In this document: positions 1 to 6,409 of the stretch, in pieces
How positions within the stretch are numbered: the first letter of the stretch is position 1
Layout of the letters: each line of letters opens with the position of its first letter
Assembly: GCA_023230425.1 (NCBI GenBank)
Contig: JALNXI010000007.1
Location: 1 to 18,660 of the forward strand
Direction of reading: 5' to 3'
Source of the DNA: Methanoculleus sp.
Lineage (GTDB): Archaea > Halobacteriota > Methanomicrobia > Methanomicrobiales > Methanoculleaceae
DNA length: 18,660 nucleotides
Made by a program: the position numbers and the translations under genes
Notes under the pieces: generated by a model
Database searches by the model: none
What the model was told of the DNA's origin: nothing
What the model saw: only the letters and a program-made list of their open reading frames with translations

Positions 1-191
1 AAAGACGTTGTTGTCGAGACAGTGGTTCCGTACAAAAGGTGTATCTCGCAAACCCGGTGAACAGCCGCTGTTCAACGGTGTGAGAGGGGTATGCACGGTA
101 ACGGGTGACGTGTCTCATTGCTTGAACCAATAGAGGGGTTTTGGCTCATCAACCAATACGATATGCCGTGCGGGGTGAAAGTGAACGGACC
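1..191. other. Left-edge stretch without a recognisable gene
   Basis: No protein family could be recognised here. One frame is open from the left edge (base 2) to a TAG at 131-133, 43 codons, and could be the tail of a gene beginning outside the window, but it has no TnpB zinc-finger motif or other known motif. A perfect 7-bp stem with a CCG loop lies at 58-74, and AACCAATA occurs twice, at 125-132 and 155-162. Because an IS605-type end-like hairpin follows at 192-243, this stretch may be the 3' part of such an element (tnpB tail and omega-RNA). That is inference only. Confidence 0.3.
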
Positions 192-243
192 AAGGGGCGC
201 AATTCTCCCCACGGCTCAAGCCGGGGGCTTGCTTGCACCCCTT
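192..243 (+). mobile_element. IS200/IS605-type right-end-like nested hairpin (possible omega-RNA 3' end)
   Basis: Bases 192-202 pair with 233-243 over 10 of 11 positions (one C-A mismatch). Inside this, CCCC at 207-210 pairs with GGGG at 224-227, and CGGCT at 212-216 pairs with AGCCG at 219-223 across a two-base CA loop, leaving A211 bulged. The arrangement of an AATTCT-type junction, a CCCC...GGGG hairpin and a CTTGC-type return strand is what I know from right ends of IS605-family elements that carry tnpB in methanogens and haloarchaea. No tnpB is in the window, so it would lie to the left or be lost. The end falls only 16 bp from the stop codon of the next, convergent gene. It could instead be an ordinary hairpin terminator, but it has no T-run. 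Confidence 0.45.
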
Positions 244-259
244 GAAACCCGGTTTTCTG

Positions 260-859
260 TCAACCGGAGCGACCGGCCGGCTGCCCGGGATCGTTCTTCT
301 TCCCGAAGGTTCGCCGGACCCGTTCAAGCACCGGGCGGGAGACCTCATCCATCTGCTGATCAAAGTAGGCCACCCATTCCGCGACGACCGCGAGTTCTCC
401 CTGCTGCGCATCGAGCCTTTCCTGCAGGCGGTCGAGGGCCTGCTGAAGTTGGCCGGTCTCCTCTCTCCTCAGTTCCTGTTCCCGCTCGAGCTCACCGGCG
501 AGGCGCGCGATCCGGCGCTCCTGCCTGGCCAGCATCTCCTGCATCACCCGGATCTCGAGCACCACCTCGGGCGGGAGCGGGACGCCGGTCTGGTCGATCT
601 CTTCCGCTGGTTCTTCCGGCGCAGCCGATCTCCTGCCGGAGCGGACCTCTCCGGTGATCTCTTCGGGTGTTAGGCCCCTTCCGGAGAGTTCTACGAGTTC
701 CCGGACAACTCTGACCGCCTTCTGCGGAAAAAGCCTGACCGGGCCGATAGTCCGATAGGTAAAGAGGCTGTTGTAGGTCTGGACGAGAGTCCGGACGTCC
801 TGTTCGGAGATCCCGGTGAGGTGCGCTATGTCGCAGATCTTGAGTTCTTTCTCGCTCAT
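260..859 (-). CDS. MerR-like helix-turn-helix / coiled-coil protein
   Basis: This 199-residue protein has an N-terminal helix-turn-helix of MerR-like character (about residues 6-75, with a GIS-x-QDVRTL recognition-type segment and a following wing-like stretch). An acidic linker follows at 80-97, then a long charged helix at about 98-158 rich in Glu, Arg, Gln and Leu that should form a coiled coil. The layout suits a dimeric DNA-binding regulator or a DNA-organising protein; target and ligand are unknown. The start is supported by an AGGTGG ribosome site just upstream. A 7-bp inverted repeat at 875-894 lies in its leader and may be its own operator. Its stop codon lies close to the IS605-like end, so the last residues could have been altered by an insertion. 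The MerR assignment rests on pattern only. Confidence 0.7.
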   Translation of the reverse strand: MSEKELKICDIAHLTGISEQDVRTLVQTYNSLFTYRTIGPVRLFPQKAVRVVRELVELSGRGLTPEEITGEVRSGRRSAAPEEPAEEIDQTGVPLPPEVVLEIRVMQEMLARQERRIARLAGELEREQELRREETGQLQQALDRLQERLDAQQGELAVVAEWVAYFDQQMDEVSRPVLERVRRTFGKKNDPGQPAGRSG

Positions 860-874
860 GAGCCACCTTTTGCA

Positions 875-894
875 CCCGCTCTCCCGTGAGCGGG
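875..894. promoter_or_regulatory. Inverted repeat in the divergent promoter region
   Basis: CCCGCTC at 875-881 and GAGCGGG at 888-894 form a perfect 7-bp inverted repeat around a 6-base spacer. It lies 16 bp upstream of the start of the minus-strand MerR-like gene and about 90 bp upstream of the plus-strand metallopeptidase gene. The position fits an autoregulatory operator or a leader hairpin; nothing in the sequence decides between them. Confidence 0.4.
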
Positions 895-980
895 GGCCCT
901 ACCCTACTTCTTTGTTGCCATCAGGTATAGGAGCGTGCCGGATCGCGGGATATTTCTCACCGCCGTCCCAGTACTGATAC

Positions 981-1664
981 ATGAACCGGGCAGGGAGGGG
1001 GAGTATCCCGGCAGGCACGACCGTCATCCGGAAGGCAGTGCGGTCTGCCCGCCTCCAGGTGCGGCCGGATGGGACCCTCAGGGTAGTCGCCCCTCTATCG
1101 TTTGATATCGCGGGGTTCCTGCAGCGCAACGCGGCCTGGATCGAGGAGCGGCGCGGGGAATTTGACCGGCTGGCCGCCGAAGGGCGCGGGAGGGAGGACC
1201 GGCTCCTCCTGCACGGGCGGTACTACCGCCTGGTCCCGGGCGAGCGGTTTGTGGTCGACGAAGCTCGCGGGGCCGTCGCCTGCCCATCCGTCCCCGGTCT
1301 CCGGAGAAGCCTCTCCGGGGTGTTGAAGGAGGAGGTCCTGGATCGGCTGGAGGCCTACCCGGACCTTACCGGCCGGAGGCAGGGGCAGATCGCGGTGAGA
1401 CTGCAGAAGACCAGATGGGGGAGTTGCTCGTCACTCGGCAACCTGAACATCAACCTGCGCACCATAGCCCTCCCCGACCCTCTGCGTGAGTACATCGTCG
1501 TCCACGAGGCTGCCCACCTCCGCGAGCAGAACCACTCAAAGCGGTTCTGGCTTCTCGTCGGCGACCATTACCCCGACCACCGGGCGGCGGAAGCCGAACT
1601 GCGGCGCTACTGGGTCATCCTCGAACGAAACCGGGTCTGGGGTTCGATCCAGGATACGGATTGA
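981..1664 (+). CDS. YgjP-type (DUF45) zinc metallopeptidase
   Basis: The 227-residue product matches the YgjP/DUF45 metal-dependent hydrolase family. It has the family's N-terminal strand pattern with RSARLQV near residue 21, a WIEER segment near 53, and the conserved KTRWGSCSS block at 143-151 followed by GNLNINLR. The gluzincin motif HEAAH is at 175-179, and a further histidine (H185, in QNHS) is the likely third zinc ligand; the FWLLV helix and a Pro-Asp (YPD) pair near 197-199 complete the family signature. Length is normal for the family. The physiological substrate is unknown; restriction-modification and stress contexts have been noted for relatives elsewhere. There is no clear SD before the ATG, but a TATA-like GATATTT lies about 30 bp upstream, so a leaderless transcript is possible. 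It converges on the sensor gene with 11 bp between stops. Confidence 0.88.
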   Translation: MNRAGRGSIPAGTTVIRKAVRSARLQVRPDGTLRVVAPLSFDIAGFLQRNAAWIEERRGEFDRLAAEGRGREDRLLLHGRYYRLVPGERFVVDEARGAVACPSVPGLRRSLSGVLKEEVLDRLEAYPDLTGRRQGQIAVRLQKTRWGSCSSLGNLNINLRTIALPDPLREYIVVHEAAHLREQNHSKRFWLLVGDHYPDHRAAEAELRRYWVILERNRVWGSIQDTD

Positions 1665-1675
1665 GAGAGGCGGTA

Positions 1676-3319
1676 TCAGGAGTACTTCCGCCAGAACATG
1701 GAGAGTTTCCTCGACTCTGCCCAGCGTTCGTCGAGCTGATCGATGATCGTGTTGATCCGCTGCACCTGCTGTCGGATCTTCTCCGTCGCCTCAGCATCGT
1801 CGATCAGCTCGGCACGCCCCATGATCGCCTGGAGCGGGTTCCTGATATGGTCGGCAAGCAGGGCAAACTGCTCCATGTTTCGTTCGACTTGAGTGTAGGC
1901 CTTCGATTTCAGGTCCTCAATCTCTTTCTGGGCGGATATGTCCCGGGCGACGGTGATGATCCTCGCGACCTCGCCCTGCTCGATGATCGGGATCCGCATC
2001 TCCCGGAGGGTCACGGTTCGGTCGCCGAACCTGAAAGACCGCTCCGACGTCAGTGGCCGCCCGGTCCGTACGACACGCTCGTACTGCTGCCTCACGGAGG
2101 ACGGGAGGAACGGCAGGACTGTAAAGAGGTTCTTCCCGACGACGTTCGTCGCGAGTCCGAGTTCTTCGCACCAGGCGATGAAGGCGTCGTTTGCGAGGAG
2201 GAGGGTGAGCCCGGTATCGACGACGGTGACGGCGTCGGTGATGGCGTCAAGGACAATCTGGTAGAGATTTTCCGACTCCCGGAATATGTATTCAGACTGC
2301 TTCCGGTCGAGTGCACTCTCGATGATATGGACGGTCGCATGCAGGAGCGCGATGTCCTCGTTCGTGAACCGGGCGCCTTCGGTGTTCCGGTCAAACCCAA
2401 CAAAGCCAACGACCGCTTCTTTCAGCCGGAGGGGGACCATCAGCGTCGCGGTAACGCCGTGCCGCCTCAGAAAATCGCGCTCCTCTCTCAGCGATCGCCC
2501 CTCCCCGGACGCTCCATCCACGATCACGGTCTCGCCCTCCAGGGTCCGTACAATCCACCAGGGGAGATCGCTCGTGAGAAACTTCTGGAACTCTCCCCGG
2601 CGGGGTTTCTGCCCCGGCGCGCACCATTCGTGCGTTGTGCCAAGGAGTGTCCTGGGATCGTTGAAGAGGGAGAGATAGGCCCTGCATGCCCCGTACGCGC
2701 GGCCGAGGTCCTCAAGCGACTCGTCGATCGCCGGATCGATCCGCGTGGGATCCATGAAACGCGCGGGCATCGCCGCGACGGCCCGCTCGAGGCTGCGGCG
2801 GCGACCGGGCGTATCCTCTATATTCCGCTGCAGGGTGACATCGATGCAGGAGAGGAGGAGCCAGAGAACGGCCGTCTCGGGGTCATGGACGGTGCTGACC
2901 GAGATCCGGACGTCAAAGGGCGATGAGTCGCCCCGCCGGGCGACGACCATCCCGCTCCACTGTCCGGCGGAGAGGGCGTGGCCGATGCAGTCCGGTCCAT
3001 CTCCCCAGGAAAGCCAGAGGAGATCCACGGGCTTTCCGATAACGTCCCGTAAGTCATACCCCCACATGGCAAGCAGCGAAGCATTGGCGAAGACGATACG
3101 CCCCTCTTGATCGACGATACAGATCCCGGAGAGCGAGGTCTCGATCACCTGCCGCAGCATCGCAGCAGTGACTCCAGAGGTCTCGGCCGGGATCCCGACG
3201 GCGACAGAACCCTCTCCTCTCCAGTAGTCCCGATTGCTTCCCTGTTGCCCTGGGGGTTCGCGGCCGGCGAACCCCTTCTCCGTATACGGTTCCATATCCC
3301 GATCGTCCTGGGGCAACAC
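1676..3319 (-). CDS. PAS-GAF-PAS sensor protein with lone HisKA-like helix domain, no ATPase domain
   Basis: The 547-residue protein has a first PAS domain (about 52-165), a GAF domain (about 190-338), a second PAS domain (about 350-465), then a helical segment with an H-box-like DHIRNPLQAI motif (His491) that ends the protein. A HATPase domain with N, G1 and G2 boxes is missing. The next 11 bp contain only the gap to a convergent gene, so no lost domain lies downstream. As I recall, this layout recurs in Methanomicrobiales, which argues against a recent truncation. It is probably a cytosolic signal receptor working with a separate kinase or by protein contact; no transmembrane segments are seen. 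The start given is GTG; an in-frame ATG at residue 9 (codon ending at 3293, beginning at 3295) with an AGGA upstream is an equally good start. Confidence 0.85.
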   Translation of the reverse strand: MLPQDDRDMEPYTEKGFAGREPPGQQGSNRDYWRGEGSVAVGIPAETSGVTAAMLRQVIETSLSGICIVDQEGRIVFANASLLAMWGYDLRDVIGKPVDLLWLSWGDGPDCIGHALSAGQWSGMVVARRGDSSPFDVRISVSTVHDPETAVLWLLLSCIDVTLQRNIEDTPGRRRSLERAVAAMPARFMDPTRIDPAIDESLEDLGRAYGACRAYLSLFNDPRTLLGTTHEWCAPGQKPRRGEFQKFLTSDLPWWIVRTLEGETVIVDGASGEGRSLREERDFLRRHGVTATLMVPLRLKEAVVGFVGFDRNTEGARFTNEDIALLHATVHIIESALDRKQSEYIFRESENLYQIVLDAITDAVTVVDTGLTLLLANDAFIAWCEELGLATNVVGKNLFTVLPFLPSSVRQQYERVVRTGRPLTSERSFRFGDRTVTLREMRIPIIEQGEVARIITVARDISAQKEIEDLKSKAYTQVERNMEQFALLADHIRNPLQAIMGRAELIDDAEATEKIRQQVQRINTIIDQLDERWAESRKLSMFWRKYS

Positions 3320-3364
3320 ACCTGATCACGGCCCCTCACCGCTCTGGATAGCCACGCGCTGCCG

Positions 3365-3398
3365 CGCTCCGGATCTCCTGTCCGGAAGACCCGGAGCG
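3365..3398 (-). promoter_or_regulatory. Inverted repeat in the leader of the sensor gene
   Basis: CGCTCCGG at 3365-3372 and CCGGAGCG at 3391-3398 form a perfect 8-bp inverted repeat with an 18-base spacer that itself contains the palindrome TCCGGA. It sits about 45 to 80 bp upstream of the PAS-GAF-PAS gene start and could be an operator or a leader hairpin. The rest of the gap 3320-3612 shows no gene; it holds an AT-richer patch near 3417-3445 that may include the sensor promoter. Confidence 0.35.
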
Positions 3399-3612
3399 GA
3401 TAGGTTGATCAATCCCTCGTGTCACATATCATCTTTTCCATTTGAGTTGCGGTGGCCCCACACCGGAGGAGGGCAATCAGCCGGTTTAATGTCGGGATGG
3501 AGACTGCAGGGATCGCCCCTGCCCGGCCCTCCCGCCCCGAGCCGCCGCCCCCCGGGCCCGAGATGAGTGCCCCGGCGACGGATGACGAACCGCCGGTTTT
3601 CATCCCCGGGCG

Positions 3613-4293
3613 TCAGGCGTTCGCCTTATGTTCCCACCAGTAACTCCTGTACATCACCAGGAGTGCGGTCCCGATCAGGAGGAAGACAATGACCGATACC
3701 CAGGGCCAGGCTCCCGCCGGGATGAGGTTCGCGATATAATCGATGCCAAGGGCGACGGCAAAACTGCCGATAATGCCACCGATGGTGACGCAGGAGAGAA
3801 CCTCAATCTTCGTCATCCCGAGCATTCTCCCGACAACGGAGCCGACGATGCTCCCCGACCCGTCAAAAGGAATGCTTACGAAGATAATGAGGCCGATGAA
3901 GTAGAGCCGTTCAAGCCACGGCCGCCGGTCCAGGAAGGCCCTGCCCGCCGCCATGAATCGCCGGACCCGGGGACCGACATAGGGAATGCGCAGGACCAGC
4001 GGAAAGTTCCAGGCCATGAAGAGTCCGCCGGCGAAGTCCAGGAATGCCAGGGCAAGCGCGATCAGCCACCAGGGTATGCCGAGAAGGATGCTGACCGGTA
4101 TGATCGTCTCCCGTCCAAGCGGCGGGACGACGTAGGCGACCATCATCCCGAGAAGCAGGAGCCACTGCTCTACCGGGAGGAAAAGCCCTACGGCGGCAAG
4201 AAAGACACCACAGAGCAGGAACGGAACCGAGACCTTCAGCCAGCGGGTCCGGTCATCCGCCCTGTCATCGCCCCATACACCGGTCTGCCGCAT
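3613..4293 (-). CDS. Small multidrug export family membrane protein (Sm_multidrug_ex-like)
   Basis: This 226-residue integral membrane protein has hydrophobic segments at about 21-41, 43-60, 63-100 (two closely packed), 130-142, 165-190 and 196-216. The re-entrant-like motifs PPLGRETIIPVSILLG (57-72) and PFDGSGSIVGSVVG (142-155) resemble the paired Pro/Gly-rich signature of the putative small multidrug export family (PF06695). That family name is historical and transport activity is poorly established; the fold is related to SNARE-associated/DedA-like proteins. The start has an SD-type GGTGA 9 bases upstream. It lies 46 bp after ribL on the same strand, so it is probably the last gene of the JAMM-ribL transcript. 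Substrate cannot be inferred. Confidence 0.75.
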   Translation of the reverse strand: MRQTGVWGDDRADDRTRWLKVSVPFLLCGVFLAAVGLFLPVEQWLLLLGMMVAYVVPPLGRETIIPVSILLGIPWWLIALALAFLDFAGGLFMAWNFPLVLRIPYVGPRVRRFMAAGRAFLDRRPWLERLYFIGLIIFVSIPFDGSGSIVGSVVGRMLGMTKIEVLSCVTIGGIIGSFAVALGIDYIANLIPAGAWPWVSVIVFLLIGTALLVMYRSYWWEHKANA

Positions 4294-4339
4294 GAGCCGC
4301 TGTCACCTGTGGGTAGTGCCCGCCGTATGGAACCCGCAA

Positions 4340-4783
4340 TCACTCCTTCTCCTCAACAGGAGGGGTGGGCCCCCGGGTCTTCAGAATATGTTCGACGATC
4401 TTTGATGAACTTGCAAGCGGGCCGGGATATCCGGCTATCCTGGCGACGTCAGCGTTGAGCCCGCGGCTCCGGAGTCTCTGCCGGAGGTTCTCCTCGTCAA
4501 AGTGCTGGTTAAACCCGAGCGTGATGATGTCCGGTCCAATCTCTGCGATCGGCCTGAACATATCATGGAGATCGCCGAGGAACGCATGGTCGACCGGCTT
4601 TAACGCCTGGACCATTCGGAGCCTTTGATCCTCCGGGAGGATCGGTCTCGGCTTATGCTTTACGTTCGCGTCCCGTGCCACAATCACAGAGAGTTCGTCG
4701 CCGAGTTTCCGGGACTCTTCAAGGTAGTAAAGGTGCCCGGGGTGGAGGATATCAAACGTGCCCGTTGCAACCACATGGATCAT
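4340..4783 (-). CDS. ribL: FAD synthase (archaeal cytidylyltransferase type)
   Basis: The 147-residue protein is a complete nucleotidyltransferase of the archaeal RibL family, known from Methanocaldococcus to convert FMN and a nucleoside triphosphate to FAD. The N-terminal GTFDILHPGHL (residues 8-18) carries the HxGH nucleotide-binding motif at 14-17, and the family's SSSKIVEHI segment, an SSTKI-type motif for phosphate binding, is near residues 125-133. Length fits single-domain archaeal enzymes and differs from bacterial bifunctional RibF. A GAGGTG ribosome site precedes the ATG by five bases. The start overlaps the stop of the upstream JAMM gene by ATGA, pointing to translational coupling. 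Close relatives include glycerol-phosphate cytidylyltransferases, but the motif context favours FAD synthesis. Confidence 0.88.
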   Translation of the reverse strand: MIHVVATGTFDILHPGHLYYLEESRKLGDELSVIVARDANVKHKPRPILPEDQRLRMVQALKPVDHAFLGDLHDMFRPIAEIGPDIITLGFNQHFDEENLRQRLRSRGLNADVARIAGYPGPLASSSKIVEHILKTRGPTPPVEEKE

Positions 4784-5181
4784 TCGACCACCTCAAGGCG
4801 AACAGGGCTCCCGTCCGCCCGGTAGCTCCGCCAGTCCCTCTCTGTGTAGGGGTACCCGACGATGACATGATACCGCCCCACCGTGGGGAAGAACCTGAGA
4901 TCCGCCGACGACGGCGAGAGGGCGCCGTTCGGGTGGCTATGGGCGCTGCCGGCCTGGTGGATGTCCAGCGGGAGCATATCGATGAAGAACGAGGCGCTCT
5001 CTTCGCCGACGATGGTGCCGGGCACCAGGTCGAGGTCCCGGATGATGCCGCCCTGCTCCCGCAACACGGCAACGAACTCATTCGGGTGATGTTCCCGCCC
5101 AAGTTCGAAGAGCATCGAAAGCAGATCCCTGCTGATCCCGCGTATAGCCATTCTACTGAAGAGTAGGGGGGAAGTAAACAT
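4780..5181 (-). CDS. JAMM/MPN+ zinc metalloprotease (Mov34/JAB1 family)
   Basis: The 133-residue protein carries a full JAMM active site: Glu35 in NEFVAVL, and the H-x-H-x7-S-x2-D pattern with His81, His83, Ser91 and Asp94 in the HSHPNGALSPSSADL segment. It is a minimal MPN domain with no extra domains, the size of archaeal desampylases such as HvJAMM1, which cleave ubiquitin-like SAMP isopeptide bonds. Desampylase activity is a family-based inference; other small JAMM proteins act in sulfur transfer to cofactors or on cysteine adducts. The chosen start has GAGGA just upstream; an internal ATG (residue 11) lacks an SD. It is coupled by a 4-base overlap to ribL, a link that may point to a shared redox or cofactor role. 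Confidence 0.85.
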   Translation of the reverse strand: MFTSPLLFSRMAIRGISRDLLSMLFELGREHHPNEFVAVLREQGGIIRDLDLVPGTIVGEESASFFIDMLPLDIHQAGSAHSHPNGALSPSSADLRFFPTVGRYHVIVGYPYTERDWRSYRADGSPVRLEVVE

Positions 5182-5241
5182 AAGTCCTCGCGTTCGGCAT
5201 GAGTACCCGACCGGAGCATTCGGCCCGCCGGGAACACGGAG

Positions 5242-5247
5242 AAAAAA
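5242..5247 (-). terminator. T-run terminator after the cupredoxin-FAS1 gene
   Basis: Six consecutive A on the plus strand give a T6 tract in the minus-strand transcript about 10 to 15 bases after the stop codon of the cupredoxin-FAS1 gene. Short T-runs are the usual archaeal intrinsic termination signal. No strong hairpin precedes it. Confidence 0.5.
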
Positions 5248-5256
5248 GGGGATCGC

Positions 5257-6153
5257 TCAGGGGATGACCCGCCCTGTCGACGGGGCCACCGGAGTCTGGT
5301 TTTCTACTGGGGTCACGTTCGGCGGCACGAGACCCGGCGGCACCAGGACAGTATGGATGATATGGACGACGCCGTTCCCAGCAGTAAGATCAGGTGTGAC
5401 GATCGTAGCGTTTCCCACCGTGAGATTGCCGTCGACCGTGCTGATGGAGAGGTTATCCCCGGTGAGCGTCGAGAGAACCGTCTCGTTTCCGGTGGCGTTT
5501 GCCTCCGTCATCAGGTCTTCTGCTGTATAGGCTCCCTTCACCACGTGGTGCATGAGCAGGGTATCCAGCACCTCCGTGTCATTGAAGAACCCTGCAAGGG
5601 TCTCGTTGCCGAGAGCCTCAAAAGCGGCATCGTCAGGAGCAAAGACTGTATACGGCCCCCCGGTAGCAAGCACCGTCTGCGCGAGACCGGCCTTACCGAC
5701 AGCCTCCGTAAAGAGGGTCAGGAACTCATTCCCGGCGATCAGATCGGCCAGCGTCGCGTTCGTCGGCTCCTCCCCGGGGGTTGCGTTCCCGCCCGGAACA
5801 ACCATCATCCCCTCCGGTACGACGATGACGACGCCCTGCATGGGCGTCCGCTGCTTCGAGGCGTTGAGCGTACAGCCGTACGGGTAGGTCCCTGTATCGG
5901 CGAATGTGTAGTTGTATGTCTTGTTTTGCTCTATCGGCCCGGAGTCAAAGGTTTCTCCCGTGCTGGTGACGGTATGGCTCACCGGGTCATTGTTCGTCCA
6001 GGTTACCGTTGTATTTCCCTCAACCGTGAGCGAGGCGGGGTAGTACGACCCGCCACGTATATCGACGTCGGCGGTCGCTGCCTGGACAGGCAGGGCAACG
6101 AGACCGATGATCAGGGCTGCTACGAGCCCGAGTATGGCTGGATTCCTTCTCAT
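5257..6153 (-). CDS. Secreted cupredoxin-fasciclin (FAS1) fusion protein
   Basis: The 298-residue protein begins with a signal peptide (about 1-26, ending VQA-A). A plastocyanin-like cupredoxin domain follows (about 27-112), then an Asn/Thr-rich linker and one FAS1 domain (about 133-272) with the H1-like TVFAPDDAAF at 169-178 and H2-like NGVVHIIHTVLVP at 260-272. The copper site looks incomplete: His60, Cys94 and Met105 are at expected places, but the usual His three residues after the Cys is Asn97. Fifteen N-x-S/T sequons suggest heavy surface glycosylation. There is no C-terminal membrane or sorting anchor. It is probably an extracellular adhesion or matrix protein; FAS1 domains are known for cell adhesion. 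An SD GGTGA is 6 bases before the ATG. The gene appears to be monocistronic. Confidence 0.88.
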   Translation of the reverse strand: MRRNPAILGLVAALIIGLVALPVQAATADVDIRGGSYYPASLTVEGNTTVTWTNNDPVSHTVTSTGETFDSGPIEQNKTYNYTFADTGTYPYGCTLNASKQRTPMQGVVIVVPEGMMVVPGGNATPGEEPTNATLADLIAGNEFLTLFTEAVGKAGLAQTVLATGGPYTVFAPDDAAFEALGNETLAGFFNDTEVLDTLLMHHVVKGAYTAEDLMTEANATGNETVLSTLTGDNLSISTVDGNLTVGNATIVTPDLTAGNGVVHIIHTVLVPPGLVPPNVTPVENQTPVAPSTGRVIP

Positions 6154-6315
6154 GCAGTTTCACCACGCTTATGAACTCCGGCAGGGAGGGCAAGCCGGCC
6201 CCCCGGATCCGGACCCTGAAATACGCCTCAAATCTATGGGGGTTATGATACCAGTGGTACCCGCCGGAATGGTTCGGAACCGCCCACCACTGCCACGGGT
6301 TGTGAAATGGCCCCA

Positions 6316-6328
6316 ATATTATATAAGT
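6316..6328 (-). promoter_or_regulatory. TATA-box-like promoter of the cupredoxin-FAS1 gene
   Basis: On the minus strand this reads ACTTATATAATATT-like, a good archaeal TATA box. It is placed about 165 bp upstream of the start codon, predicting transcription near 6290 and a leader of roughly 140 bases. The gap 6154-6409 contains no convincing gene; small inverted repeats such as TACCAGTGGTA near 6249 lie within the predicted leader. Confidence 0.45.
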
Positions 6329-6386
6329 ATTGCCATACCACAAGATCGAACAGAAATCCCCGGCGAAGCCCCGCTCTTCCCATCAC

Positions 6387-6392
6387 AAAAAA
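6387..6392 (-). terminator. T-run terminator after the dihydropteroate synthase-like gene
   Basis: An A6 run on the plus strand is a T6 tract in the minus-strand transcript about 20 bases after the stop codon at 6410-6412. It fits a simple archaeal terminator. Confidence 0.45.
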
Positions 6393-6409
6393 GCACCGGA
6401 TCAGACTCC

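Noticed and set aside
1661..2926. Long plus-strand open frame of 421 codons opposite the sensor gene
   Set aside because: It lies entirely antisense to the PAS-GAF-PAS gene, whose frame shows clear domains. Its sequence has no recognisable family and reflects the codon pattern of a GC-rich gene on the other strand.
3409..3603. Small minus-strand frame (64 codons) between the sensor and export genes
   Set aside because: Gly/Ala-rich composition is typical of GC-rich noncoding DNA, with no ribosome site evidence and no recognisable motif.
6020..6343. Minus-strand Trp/His-rich open frame starting in the FAS1 promoter region
   Set aside because: The Trp- and His-rich start looked like a small metal-binding peptide, but it overlaps the FAS1 gene in another frame, begins at the TATA-like box itself and has no ribosome site.
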